From Acanthosepion lycidas (lineage: Eukaryota > Mollusca > Cephalopoda > Sepiida > Sepiidae), in NCBI GenBank assembly GCA_963932145.1, contig OZ010611.1, positions 59,529,292 to 59,593,291 on the forward strand: DNA of 64,000 nt. The letters are read 5' to 3'. A program made the position numbers and the translations under genes. Position 1 is the stretch's first letter, and each line of letters opens with the position of its first letter. Below the pieces are notes generated by a model, which did not search any database, was not told the DNA's origin, and worked only from the letters and a program-made list of their open reading frames with translations. Shown one piece after another: positions 52,656-62,600 of this stretch.

Positions 52656-52935
52656 TGTTGAGGGTTTCCGCGTGTGTGTATTGAAATAAGGACAAACACA
52701 TACGTAGAGAAAAATACGGGTATATTCGAAGAAGTATTTACAACAGAGAGATTAGTAGTCAAACGAACGCAGGTTAGTCAGTAACAGTCAGAAAGAGTAT
52801 AAAGTCCAACTGTATCTTCCGGTAGAGAGACGGAAGTGTGATGGTCACCTGATCCTCTCCAGAACTCTACAGAACCGTCCTATTAGTAGTAGAGAGATCA
52901 GTCCATTCTGATGAGAAGGTGGGTGCGCCCCAACA
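52656..52935. mobile_element. Candidate solo LTR (about 280 bp)
   Basis: The segment starts TGTTGAGGG and ends GCGCCCCAACA, so it has the canonical TG...CA termini with a 5-bp inverted repeat (TGTTG/CAACA). Its composition is more balanced than the flanks and it has no open frame. I see no second LTR, no gag or pol and no clear target-site duplication, so this is suggestive only. A 9-bp direct repeat, CTGATGAGA, lies immediately before it (52,647-52,655) and again inside its right end (52,908-52,916), which allows a different reading as a 252-bp insertion. Confidence 0.35.
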
Positions 52936-53244
52936 ATAATTTTTCTATATCAGCAATTTTATTAATTCTATCTTACATGGAAGAGCATCCAGAACAGGGT
53001 CCTCATCAGAGCAATTACCATGAAAGTATTTGTAAAAAAGACAGAGAGAGGCGACGGAAGTTCTGTTTTATTTTAGCTTTTACGTTTTGTTTTCCTGACT
53101 ATTATTTGAAAACTCTCTTTGATTTTTTTTCACTTTTTCCTTTCCTTTTCAGTTTTTTTTTGCATTTTCTTTTTTTTCCCTTTTATTTTGTATTTATTCT
53201 ATTATTAGTTTTGATTTTTACTTTAAAGTTTCCTTTTTAGGTTA
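52936..53244. other. T-rich stretch leading into the LINE 5' region
   Basis: A 109-codon frame at 52,911-53,240 ends in a Phe/Leu-rich tail made by runs of T. That low-complexity composition argues against a real protein. The start of the LINE probably lies in or just after this segment, but I cannot place it. Confidence 0.4.
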
Positions 53245-53499
53245 TTATTTTTCTTTTTTGACTTTCTATACCCCACTTCCGAAGTTTATCTGTTTATTTT
53301 TCTTTTTTGACTTTCTATACCCCACTTCCGAAGTTTATCTGTTTATTTTTCTTTTTTGACTTTCTATACCCAACTTCCGAAGTTTATCTGTTTATTTTTC
53401 TTTTTTGACTTTCTATACCCCACTTCCGAAGTTTATCTGTTTATTTTTCTTTTTTGACTTTCTATACCCAACTTCCGAAGTTTATCTGTTTATTTTTCT
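53245..53499 (+). repeat. 49-bp minisatellite, about 5.2 copies
   Basis: Unit: TTATTTTTCTTTTTTGAC, TTTCTATACCCCACTTCC, GAAGTTTATCTGT. ACTTTCTATA starts at 53,261, 53,310, 53,359, 53,408 and 53,457, an exact 49-bp period. The copies differ at one position, CCCC in units 1, 2 and 4 and CCCA in units 3 and 5. It sits about 0.7 kb upstream of the LINE ORF1 on the same strand and matches the T-rich composition of the region between, so it may be tandem 5' UTR monomers. Confidence 0.9.
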
Positions 53500-54211
53500 A
53501 CGTATTAAATATTTCTGTTGACGTCAGACTTTTATTTTTTTTTCTTTGTTTTACTACGTAAGGGTTAATTCGTTCTTTATTTTTTCCTTTTCAATATCCG
53601 TTAAATGTTCTGTGTTTTAATTGTTTAATTTTTCTGTGTCTATATTTGTCCTAACTGTGTTTATTTATTCTAAGTTGTCCGTTTTTTATATTCGTTTATT
53701 GGCAAACCTTTATTTTTAGCGGCCATTTTGGATTTCTTTGTTTAGTTAATAGTAATACGTATTGTTTCGTATTTGCATTTGTAGCCTGTCCTTTTTACGT
53801 TAATATTTAATGTTTTTGTTATAGTTTACCTTATTTTGTGTAATTTATTCGTGTCTTCGTTCTTATAACGTTTGTTTTTGTGTTTGAAAAACAAAAATTG
53901 AACTGTTTTAATTTTGTTTGCTTGTGACCAATTGTTCACGTTTTTACTCTATTGTTTATTTATTTACCGTATTTAATTATTTCTTTGTTGCTTGAAAGAA
54001 ATTTTGTGACTATCGTTTTAATTTTGTTTTTGCTTCTTGACGAACTTTGTTTATTAACCTTTTTTTGGCTGTTTTATTTCTTTTACGTCTATAGGCGTTC
54101 CTTGTTCTTAACTCCCCTCCCCGATTCCATTCCTATCTTATATATTTTTTTAAAAAGTGGGAAAAAACATCCCGAAAATTTCATCCTATCTCATTGAAAA
54201 AAAAGGAAAAA
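53500..54211 (+). promoter_or_regulatory. T-rich presumed LINE 5' UTR / internal promoter region
   Basis: About 700 bp of T-rich DNA between the 49-bp repeats and the first ORF1 codon. It contains a perfect CRE palindrome, TGACGTCA (53,519-53,526), and a YY1-type GCCATTTT (53,722-53,729, in AGCGGCCATTTTGG). YY1-type sites in 5' UTRs are known from mammalian L1; a promoter role here is inference from position. Frames in this segment (for example 53,952-54,197) are Leu/Phe-rich by composition and not supported. Confidence 0.3.
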
Positions 54212-55690
54212 ATGTTGGCCGACTATAGAAGGTAGATAAAAAAAAATTTTTCAATCAAAAAACACCCGCCTGACAAACACAGAACAAACGAGTACCCAGT
54301 TTTGCCAAGTACATCCCGAGATAATGAAGAAATAAACTGCCCAAACTAGACAACTAAAAGTACGGAGGCCAAAAATGGCCAAAATCTAAAAGCCATAAAT
54401 ATGGAGGCAAATAATAGCCAGGAAAAAGATAATGTTGAGGCCGGGGAATTGCCCTCTTGTTGGAAGTTCCACCTAATTGTATTATCAATATTGCGGAGTT
54501 CTTCAAGCGATCTAAGAGTTACGCTCATCTCGTAGAAAGTGGACTCTTAGAAGACCCTCAAGGTTAAGGAAGATTGAAAAAAGAATAGTGTCGGTTTCTT
54601 TGTGGACAAGCTGTCGCGCAAAATGGGGGACGTATTGCTACCCACGCCGGAAGACTGTGTTGCTGCTTCAAGTTATGACTTGATAACCAAAAACCTAATA
54701 TTACGCACAGAGTATGATGGTCGAAGAAGGAAAATGTATCAATATACTCAGAGTATCGGGTAACACTTGGCTGCTTTCCTATTGCCGTATGGCGAGATAC
54801 TAGGCGCTTCCTGCAATAGCCGGAACGAAGGGGGTGGAGTTTCGAAATATTGTTAGACCGAAAAGCCTTCCTCTCCATCCCCAACTGCCTGGAAGTAGGG
54901 AGCATGAGGCTGCCGGTTATTGTGACCGGCTGCAAACCGATATGTTGGAAGTGCGGAGAGACTGGTCACCTCTCTTCTTCCAGCCCAGAGAAGAAGGCCT
55001 TTGGAAGTCAAGCTCCAGTAGACCAAGATCCACCTCTGACACCGTCTTTACCTACCGCCACGCCTGTAATGGGCATGCCAGCTTCTAGGACCGGTACGGT
55101 TAAACCTCCGGTTGGCGCAACATCTAAGGCCACATTCCCCAAAGAGCCTTTGCCCGGTGCTAATGCAGTTGTGGAGAAGGGGAGGAGGTTGCTGGTAAGG
55201 CCAGAGAAAAGCGCCAGAGCGGGTCCTCAGTCGCATGAAGCCCCAATTGCGAAAGGCACACACAGCCACATTCCCTTTGGCAACGTTAAGGGTGATGCCC
55301 CGACCTCAAAACAACTTTTCAAGGAACAACAAAAAAAAAGTATGACTCGGGCTATGAAAAAACTGAAAAGATTAAGGAATTTAAAAAAAATTATACCTTC
55401 ACAAACAGACCCTGCCTAAATCTCCTATTCCAACCTCCGCTGTTCCATCTACACCGTCTTCCAAGAAACAACCTTCCCCTCTGGCAAGACCTAAACCAGT
55501 TTCCCTCGGCAGAAATTCCATCCCTTGCCGACAAAAAACCGGCTACACTCCTCTTCATACTGCCAGTCCTCCCTTCGTTAAAAAAGATCATCCTATACCT
55601 CTCTCAGTCCTTCCTCAGTTAAACAAAAATCCATCTACACCCCTCTTCACACTCCTAGTGCTTACCCCGTTAAAGATGTTGAAATAAGCA
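54212..55690 (+). pseudogene. LINE ORF1 (nucleic-acid-binding protein), broken
   Basis: ORF1 of Tx1-like elements is an RNA-binding chaperone that packages the element's RNA. The likely start is ATG at 54,212 (MLADYRR), in frame with ATG 54,401 (MEANNSQEKDNVEAGE), with TAG stops in the same frame before 54,401. Near 54,460 the sense frame shifts and continues as PPNCIINIAEFFKRSKSY to a stop near 54,570. It shifts again before GVEFRNIV near 54,835 and before LDRKAFLSIPN (about 54,853). A CCHC knuckle, CWKCGETGHLSSSS (54,943-54,984), follows, with the fourth ligand changed from Cys to Ser. A Pro/Lys-rich tail runs to TAA at 55,417-55,419. Another frame then continues with Pro/Ser/Thr-rich sequence to about 55,690, so the original tail was probably longer. 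Minus-strand and alternative-frame ORFs here are shadows. Confidence 0.75.
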
Positions 55691-55910
55691 GCTCAAGCAT
55701 TTAAAACAATTTTGTGCAGGGTGGGTTCCAGTTTTAGTTCACCCCTCCCTCTATAGAGCGCTTAAATTGACATTTCCCTGGGATTTCGGCGGAATCTCTC
55801 AAGACGGTACCATCAAGACTGAGATGGGCCATGGGTCTATGTGAGAGGCTGTCGGTATCCTTACCCCGACCATGTTCAAACCAGTGTCCCAACCCTAATT
55901 AGGTCTGATA

Positions 55911-58900
55911 ATGGCACCCTGGTTAGTGAGTTTGAATGTCCGGCGCCTGAGATCGGAGTCTCGAACTTGATCGCGATCTTCAGCGCCTCGGAGTGAATGT
56001 ATGATGCGTACAGAAGACCCATATTTTATCACACGACTATGAGGACATTCTGTCTAAGGGGTTCGTCCTCTATTCAGCATGTTTTGATGGACGCTCGACG
56101 GGTGTTTCCTGGTTGGTGAGCAAGTCTCTGGATACGGCGTGTGCTCTTGTCTTCGCGGATCCGGTGTGCAGGCTTTGCGTGCTGGATATTACCATAAAGG
56201 ATAAGGCTCTTCGTCTCATTGGGGTTTATGCGCCCAATGAACATGCGCAGCGACCTGGTTTGTTTCGGCAGATCGAGCCGTTTTTGATGACATCTCGTTC
56301 GATAGTTCTAGTGGGTGATTGGAATACCGTCCTTGATCCCGATATAAATCGTATAGGGCAAAAACCCGGTACTAACAACCCGGATGTTGAGTCATTTCGG
56401 GACTTTATCGACGGATTTGATCTCGTTGATAAGTATCGAAATGAGCACCCCCGGGACGTAGTATGGACTTGGACTAGGGGCAGCAGCTCGGATACGGTGG
56501 TGAGCGCAAGCTACCTCGACCGAGTACTAGTTAAGAGAGTCGAAGTAGGGCTCTTAGAATGTCTAAGTTTCCATTTTATAGTTTTCTCGGATCATAGGCT
56601 TGTTCGGGTTCGGGTAAACTTAGGTGAGCTTAAGATTAAGATGGCTGGCTACTGGAAATTGAACACATCATTATTTGGTGAGCAAGATTTCCGGGACCAG
56701 TTTTTACTAATGCCACTGCGAGAATTGTCGAGGGATGTGGTTGGGAATAAGTGGTGGGATTCGTTGAAATCAAAACTTAGGACTTTTGCTGCTGTCTTTA
56801 GTCGACGACTCAATATAGCAGGGTTAGCAGCGCAAAAGTCTACCGGGCAAAAAGTTGATCAGGCGATAAAATCCCGTGTTAGTGGGGACATAGCCGTAGC
56901 TAAGGTGTAGCTGGCCTCCTTGTTTATCAAGAAGGATCAAGCTCTGGTAGTTAGGGCTAGGCTAAAGAGGATGTCTTGCGAGGCTACGAATATCGCTGCT
57001 TCATTGCGTGCGTCGTAGGGCATCTAGTTGGCATATCTCGTGCATCACATTGCCGGATAAGTGGACTGTGACTACTTTCAGGAGCTTTGTACCAGGGAGC
57101 CCGGTCTGAGCACTGCTCAGTTCGATGTCTATTTAGCCGACTTTCCACGTCTTGAAGCGGCTGAAGCGGCTGGGTGCGAGGTTCTCATAATAGAATCTAA
57201 GATCTGGGATGCGCTGAAGCAGGTTGGCCTGGATAAGAATCCGGGATTAGATGGTCTTCCCTATGAAATGTACTTCAGTCAGTCGCTCATCTTTGTCCCC
57301 TTGCTGGCACTGATTTTCAACAACTGGATCAAGAAGGGGTCTATACCTCAATGCTTCACCAGGGGTGTGATCAAGTTGCTTTGCAAGAAAAAAGACGGTG
57401 GGGATGGGGTAGATAATTATCGGCTTTTGAAGATGTTAAATACAGAGTTGAAGATTTTAGCCAAGGTCTTAGCTAGCCATTTGCAGGCTGTCCTTTCTAG
57501 TCTGATTGGTCCTGAGCAGACTTGTGCTGTCAAGGGCAGGACTATTCAGGACAACCTTCATTTGGTATGCTTGATCATCGAGCAAGTCGATAGTGATGCC
57601 ACGCGGATTAATTTGGATCAGTCCAAGGCTTTCGATAGCGTTGACCATCGATTTTTGGAGCCTGTTCTTTCGGCCGCCGGTTTCTGGCCGGACTTTCGCA
57701 CTTGGATCCCCTGGTGCGCTGGTAGAAGTGAATGGGGTAAGATCAAAACCTTTCATTTTGTCTCGTTCTATTCGTCAAGGTTGTCCGCTGTCTCCATTGC
57801 TGTACGTTCTTGCATTGGAACCTTTCCTGCGTAAGTTGAAGACGAATCCGGTCCTTCGCGGAATTTCCTTACCTGGTGCTACCACCTGGGCCAGGTACTC
57901 CGCCTATGCTGATGACGTTTCGGTTCTGGTGTCTAGCAGAGCCGAGATTAACGAAGTCAGCAAAGAAATCAAAGCGTATGAGATGGTGACAGGGGAAATG
58001 AATTGGTTGGATGTGAGAGAGAAGGCCGGGGGCGAAGTTCGTCTGTGGACTCTGACGAATCTTTCCTTAAGTGGGAGGGTGGAAGTATGTGCCTCACACA
58101 TCTACCCGATTCTCCTTTATCGACTCTCCGTGCTTCCACTCCCGTCTGACACTTTATTGGCGTTCTTAAGGCTCTTGTTCACCTTCTTGTGGGGAGGCAA
58201 GGCCGCCATGATTAGTCACGAGATTACCTCCATCCCTCTGATGGCGGTCTGAGGGTGCCTTGCGTTGAGACTCGTCGACATACGCTTCGCATAATCTATC
58301 TAGACCGGTTGTGTATGCAATTAAATGAGAACGGCGAATTCTGGAAGGAAGACGCCCGTAAAAATTTCCCATCATTGAGAAATATGCGCTCGTGTGAGGA
58401 GGCCGGCCGTACTCCTAGAGGCAAGGGCTCTTTCTATCGTGAATGTCGGCTTGCCCTCAAGCGACTCTTACGGGAGGATGGCCTTTCCGACGTCCAACCT
58501 CTGTCTCGTAAGGCATATTATCAGGTGTTAGTTAGGGGGAACGTTCAGGATGCCGTTATTGGCAAGCTCGGGCTGACGAAGCGGGAGGCTCGTTGCATAT
58601 GGCCTTGGGCGCCTGGGCTGAAATGTCTCACTAACACTGAGGCATCACTCACCTGGCTGATGATTCGTGGGGCCCTCTGTGTCGAAAAGAGACTTTGTTC
58701 GGCGGGTTTGCTAAAGTCGCCAAACTGCGTTCGTTGCAGTAGGGAGGTGGAGACCCTAGGTCACGCCTTTTTTCAGTGTAGTGTCGTAGCTCCGTTGTGC
58801 AAGTTTGTTGAAGACATCATGGTTCGCATGCTGCGCGGAAAGTTTTTAGTCCTTGAGGCCAGTTCCGTCTGTAGCAATATAGTACCGCCGATGACTAAGG

Positions 58901-59139
58901 CTGAGCATTATGTGTTCCTATGCTTACTGGGGGTTATGCGAGTCGTGATATGGACGACGCGACAGAAGGAATTTCATGGGGACGAGAAGTTCTCTTCCTA
59001 ACTGATCTTGTTCTTTAGGTATCAGTTAAGATCAGGATGGAAAGGAGACGACCCCATCCATTGGAATTTGGCAAAAGATGGATGAGTCTTGCGCGTCTTA
59101 AAAGGTGCTGACTTGGAGTGGCATTTTGATGCCGGTTAG
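55911..59139 (+). pseudogene. LINE ORF2 (endonuclease-reverse transcriptase), broken
   Basis: ORF2 nicks target DNA and reverse-transcribes the element RNA. The start is ATG 55,911 (MAPWLVSLNVR). Endonuclease motifs: Asn 55,935; QKTH at 56,011-56,022, where the family has QETH, so the metal-binding Glu is replaced by Lys; GDWN 56,314-56,325; LDRVLV about 56,512; SDH 56,587. RT motifs: NPGLDG 57,238; LDQSKAFD (motif A) 57,613-57,636; RQGCPLSPLLYVLALEP (motif B) 57,773-57,823; YADD (motif C) 57,905-57,916. A C-terminal CX2CX8HX4C lies at 58,726-58,779. Breaks: TGA 56,002, TAG 56,908, a frameshift between 57,640 and 57,760, a frameshift near 58,250, TAA 58,999, and a shift after it. Between YADD and the LSLSGRVEVC block the spacing is shorter than usual for the family, implying an internal deletion near 58,020-58,060. 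Confidence 0.85.
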
Positions 59140-59893
59140 GCATTAAGAATTTTGGGAATTGCTGAATTGAACATTGGCAACCCTCCCCTTGTGTATAGGT
59201 TAGTTTTAGGTCGGTTTTTCTTTTAGTTTTCTCTCTTTTTTGAAAGTTAACTTAGCTAGGGTATGTATGCTCATTGGCCCCTTTTATTTCTGCCCCTATT
59301 TTTTTTTCTTTTGTTTCATTCCCCATCCCTCCCATCATTAGATGGTTAGTGATGTCAGTTCTCTGGTGGGTGGGTGGCGCCTTTCGTTTTGAGTGTGTTT
59401 TTTGTATTGTTGTTGTGTGTGGATGGGTGAGTGTTTGTAGTGAGTGCATGGCTTGTATGAATGTTTTATATTTTTTAAAGTCCCGCATGGATTTCGTCCA
59501 GTTAACTGATATTTCTGCCACGGTTAGGGAGTGGGGGGGTAATTACTACTAACAAAATTTTTGTTTAGTCTCTTGTACATAGATTTTGTAAATACTCATT
59601 GGGGTTTTTAGATTTTAAATTGTTATTTTTATTCCCCCTCCCCCACCACAGACAATGAATTGTAAAGATGGGGACTAGTTTAGGACTTCATAGAGTTTCT
59701 GAGGTATTATGGTGGTTGAGAAAAGAATGGCAAGTAAGAATGCGTTGTTTTGGTGAATGGAATATTGTTGATTTGTCTGGGTCAGTGATTGTGACTAGCT
59801 AAGTTAATCTTAAGACAGATGATGACCGTCCTTTTCTCCATTTCCCCTTTTTGGCCTTGTGCCACATTTGTACTTTTAATGTACAATAAATAA
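59140..59893 (+). other. LINE 3' UTR with polyadenylation signal
   Basis: Non-coding, G/T-rich, following the ORF2 end. The AATAAA at 59,885-59,890 (context GTACAATAAATAATG) is the probable poly(A) signal and end of the element. Frames of 89-92 codons on both strands at 59,250-59,552 have no domain and unusual low-complexity composition; I do not call them. Confidence 0.6.
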
Positions 59894-59958
59894 TGCCTAC
59901 ACCTATTGTCTACGCCCATTGCCTACGTCTATTGCCTAAGCATATTGCCTACAACTAC
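59894..59958 (+). repeat. 13-bp tandem repeat, five copies, at the LINE 3' end
   Basis: TGCCTACACCTAT, TGTCTACGCCCAT, TGCCTACGTCTAT, TGCCTAAGCATAT and TGCCTACAACTAC follow one another with no gap, starting 3 bases after the AATAAA of the LINE. It could be the element's own repetitive tail or a pre-existing target. Confidence 0.8.
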
Positions 59959-60084
59959 GACGAGTACCAGTCCATTACGGCTACTTGCTAGATTGTACTA
60001 CCTGATTAGTAGCCAAAACCACTTAGCTACTTTGAACAAATATATCCCTTTCCTGGTCATATCGGCAGATATGCATAAAAATAA

Positions 60085-60335
60085 GTAACAGGACAAAAGA
60101 ATTGATCCTTAACAAGATGCATAAAATTCAAGGATGAAATACTGATATTAAAGAAAGAAAAAATACTTCAGAGATGAAATGAAGACATTGGAGATCTCTT
60201 CCATCATGAACGAGGACAACTAGCAATATACAAAAAATATTAAAGTCCTAGAAATATTAAAATCTGAAGTGAAATCTACATTGGTCAAATTGAACAGAAA
60301 CAAAACAGCAAAACCAGACAGAATGATAATATTTG
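60085..60335 (+). mobile_element. RTE-type LINE fragment (endonuclease-RT linker region)
   Basis: In one plus frame from about 60,118: RCIKFKDEILILKKEKILQR, stop, NEDIGDLFHHERGQLAIYKK. After a small shift it continues with EILKSEVKSTLVKLNRNKTA and KPD. This order (RW-like, YIGELFHDERG-like, EILKSEV...NKA.GPDG-like) is typical of the segment just before the reverse transcriptase core of RTE-group elements. It has at least two stops and one frameshift, and no catalytic RT motif is left downstream. Family assignment is from knowledge of these proteins; the boundaries are approximate. Confidence 0.6.
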
Positions 60336-60345
60336 ATTTTGGAAC

Positions 60346-61340
60346 TGTGGTAATGTACTCAATTTGAAAGATGGGGTTTTGACATGATTAATGACAGAAA
60401 ATATTTTTTGAGGAAATTAGATAAGTTAGATTAAGTTTAGGTTCAAAATTGGATGATTGGAATTTCATTCTGGTGATCAGTGAAAGACTTGAGGCTGACA
60501 AAAAATTCTGTCTTCTTATTGAAAACAAATGTGTAAATGTCTTTTAATAAATTTTTACCAATTGCAACATTAACCTCATTCTCAATAAACATAAAATACT
60601 CCATTTATAAAGAAAATAAAAAATACTCCATTTATAAAGGCAAAATGGTTATTAAATATCCAATAATGTATTTAGGTTGTGGTCAATAATGAAAATCAAT
60701 TCATTTTTTATCATATGGAATGGAGGTTTTGTTATATTTTTTAGTGAAAAATAATTAGACTAATTCTCAAAAAAGAAAAAAAAAACACTATAAAATCTTT
60801 AATCAACAGTAATAAAATAATTAGTTTTTGAATCTTGTTCTAGAATTTGTTTCAGTGAGTATTATCAAAGTTCGAACAATTATAAACATTTGCTGTTATT
60901 TTCATTACATTTAATATTGAAATTTCAACCACTGTTCATTTGTACTGTAAACTTAATTAACTTTTTGTATTTTTATACAACAGACTCAATTATTTGAAAA
61001 AGAAATGAAACATTTTGTATTTTCAAACTGACATTTCTTTAAAACATTGTGTTAGTTTCTTTCATTGAAATAAACTATTTCCATTTAGGTAAGTAATGCT
61101 GTTTCTTTTTCTTATTTCAAATTTACCTTTGAAATTTTATTAAAATAGGGTAATGTTTGCACTTGTCCTTGTTAATTCTATCCTTTTTTTTTCTTTGTTT
61201 AATTTATGTCCTGATTTTAAAATTTAAATTAATTAAAAAATATAAACTTACTTCTGGTAAATAATAATGTGATATTTTCCTTCATGTTTATCATGTTTGC
61301 TAGATTTGTTCTTAAATTTGTACACATTTTGAAATTCCAG
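60346..61340. other. AT-rich stretch, probably intron
   Basis: Very AT-rich with short A and T runs and a local duplication (AATACTCCATTTATAAAG at about 60,595 and 60,627). A donor-like AGGTAAGT is at 61,087, but I could not pair it with a convincing exon. If the exon at 61,341 is real, this is its upstream intron. Confidence 0.4.
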
Positions 61341-61492
61341 GTTCCATTGAAGAAATACAAAAATTAAAAGCTCGGAGAGAGATGGAGAAAACAGGATCAA
61401 AAGGCAGTTTCCATCTTGGAATTATTGACAAAGATCCTGTCAAAAATATCAAAGTGCTGCAGAAGTGCAGAGAGATTAGACAGGATGATTGA
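61341..61492 (+). CDS. Candidate terminal coding exon, protein unknown
   Basis: A 152-nt segment preceded by a good acceptor (ACATTTTGAAATTCCAG, with T-rich sequence before it) and closed by TGA at 61,490-61,492. It enters with two bases (GT) and then has 49 sense codons: SIEEIQKLKARREMEKTGSK, then GSFHLGIIDKDPVKNIKV, then LQKCREIRQDD. The product is highly charged, Lys/Arg/Glu/Asp-rich, hydrophilic and probably helical at both ends. Its base composition is far less AT-rich than either flank, and both other frames are broken, which is what a conserved exon looks like in an AT-rich genome. I do not recognise the protein. Upstream exons are not found in the window; the intervening LINE fragments would lie in an intron. 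No clear poly(A) signal follows closely; an AATAAA is at about 62,792. Confidence 0.55.
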
Positions 61493-61879
61493 AAGATAGC
61501 AACAACAGAATTCTACATACATTGCCTCTACAACAAATATTTTTCCACCAATGTTTTCCAGTAAAGAAACAACTGGTTGGTTGTTTTCTTTTAGAGCTTA
61601 GCAAACCCTCATTGGTTATTTGAAAATGAAACATTCTTATATTTCATAAAATTTAATTTTGGTTTCGATCATATGGTATCATATTTATTTACTTATTTAT
61701 TTGTTAATGCAATCTTATGGTCTCAGTTATTTTTCTTTCACAATCCTATGGTAACAATTACTTTGATTGCTTTAGATATCAGGTTTTTTTTTGTATGAAC
61801 CCATTCTTTGGAGAAGTGATATTTGTTCATCTTTGCTTTTTCAAAGAGCTTCTTTATGTTGTTTCTATTGTAGTATCTT
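61493..61879. other. AT-rich stretch, possible 3' UTR
   Basis: Directly downstream of the candidate terminal exon. It has no repeat or RNA gene that I recognise. The open frames here are hydrophobic, from T-rich composition. Confidence 0.4.
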
Positions 61880-62600
61880 TTCTTAAATGGAGAAAGAGTC
61901 AAAACATGTCTTATAGTGTCTGCAATTTGTCATGTTTGTCACATTGGTTGTTCTTCCCCTTTCAGTAAGTATGAGTGTATAATTCTTGTATGGCCAATGC
62001 GCAAGTGGGCCAATATTACCTCTTTTTTGGAATTTTCTGTATCATGGCTTCCATTCTCCAAGTACTGGCTTGATTTGCAGCAATTTATTTGGTGCAATTT
62101 TTCTCCAACATTTCTGCCATTTTTGTTTAATAATCATGTTTATTTGGCTCTTCAGGTCTGTAATGAATTTTAAAGTTCAGATCAATTTCTATATTTTCAA
62201 CATGTTTAGCGGCTGCATCAGCTTTGTCATTTCCAATTATTCCAACAGGACTTGGGATCTAACAAGTCACAACATCTATCGACACGGATATTAAATGGAG
62301 TTTATTTAGCAACTTGACTATTAATGGGTTAAGTTTTTTGTTTAGTGTTGTTAAAATTGATAGTGAATCAGAAAAGATTATAATTTTTTTATTTTTATTT
62401 GCTGAAATAATGCTGAGCACTAGATCTATAACACTGGCTTTAGCCTTGAAGATAGAGGTTTCATTTAGGAACTGTTGGCTGCTTATTTTCTTCTGGATAT
62501 TTCTGCAAATCATGTTATATTTCTGTGTTTGGGCCCATCTGTAAATCTTTACATTTTTGCATCTTTTTTGGTATTAAAAAAATATTATGGAAATTCTTTC
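61880..62600 (-). mobile_element. Remnant of a non-LTR retrotransposon with RNase H domain
   Basis: Reading the minus strand from high to low coordinate: FTDGP (first RNase H Asp) near 62,555; after a frameshift a frame at 62,513-62,262 with FKAKASVIDL, where the family has a Glu in AEA (now Lys), and IIIFSDSLSIL with the SDS Asp kept. After a TAG at 62,259 comes IPSPVGIIGNDKADAAAK with the last catalytic Asp kept. Further shifts lead to NKLLQIKPVLGEW and LAHLRIGHTRIIHSYLLKGE (about 62,015-61,950), the usual sequence after RNase H in I/Nimb/Jockey-like ORF2 proteins. At least three frame disruptions and two stops: dead. The reverse transcriptase part is missing or unrecognisable. The exact clade is uncertain. 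Confidence 0.7.

Larger units (their letters stand above)
53245..59893 (+). mobile_element. Tx1/L1-group non-LTR retrotransposon (LINE), degenerate, nearly full length
   Basis: In order along the plus strand: T-rich 5' region with tandem repeats, ORF1 with a CCHC-type knuckle, a gap of about 220 bp, ORF2 with AP-type endonuclease, reverse transcriptase and C-terminal Cys/His motif, and a roughly 750-bp 3' UTR ending at AATAAA (59,885-59,890). This order, the endonuclease and RT motifs and the C-terminal CX2CX8HX4C place it with the Tx1-like branch of the L1 group, on family knowledge. Both ORFs carry stops, frameshifts and an internal deletion, so it cannot move itself. The ORFs are clearly more GC-rich than the flanks. 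The exact 5' end and target-site duplication were not found. Confidence 0.85.

Noticed and set aside
52911..53240. A 109-codon frame as a gene.
   Set aside because: The second half is Phe/Leu from T-runs, it starts inside the candidate LTR, and it has no recognisable domain.
54346..55591. Minus-strand frames opposite the LINE ORF1.
   Set aside because: They are shadows of the plus-strand ORF1, which carries the recognisable knuckle and continuous (if shifted) coding sequence.
57469..58375. Minus-strand frames opposite the reverse transcriptase.
   Set aside because: The plus strand there holds RT motifs A, B and C; the minus frames are by-products.
59252..59552. Overlapping 89- and 92-codon frames on opposite strands in the LINE 3' UTR.
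   Set aside because: Low-complexity composition, position after the end of ORF2 and no motif.
61716..62544. Several plus-strand frames of 76-102 codons.
   Set aside because: Most are antisense to the RNase H LINE remnant, whose minus-strand motifs are the real signal; the rest are hydrophobic products of T-rich DNA.
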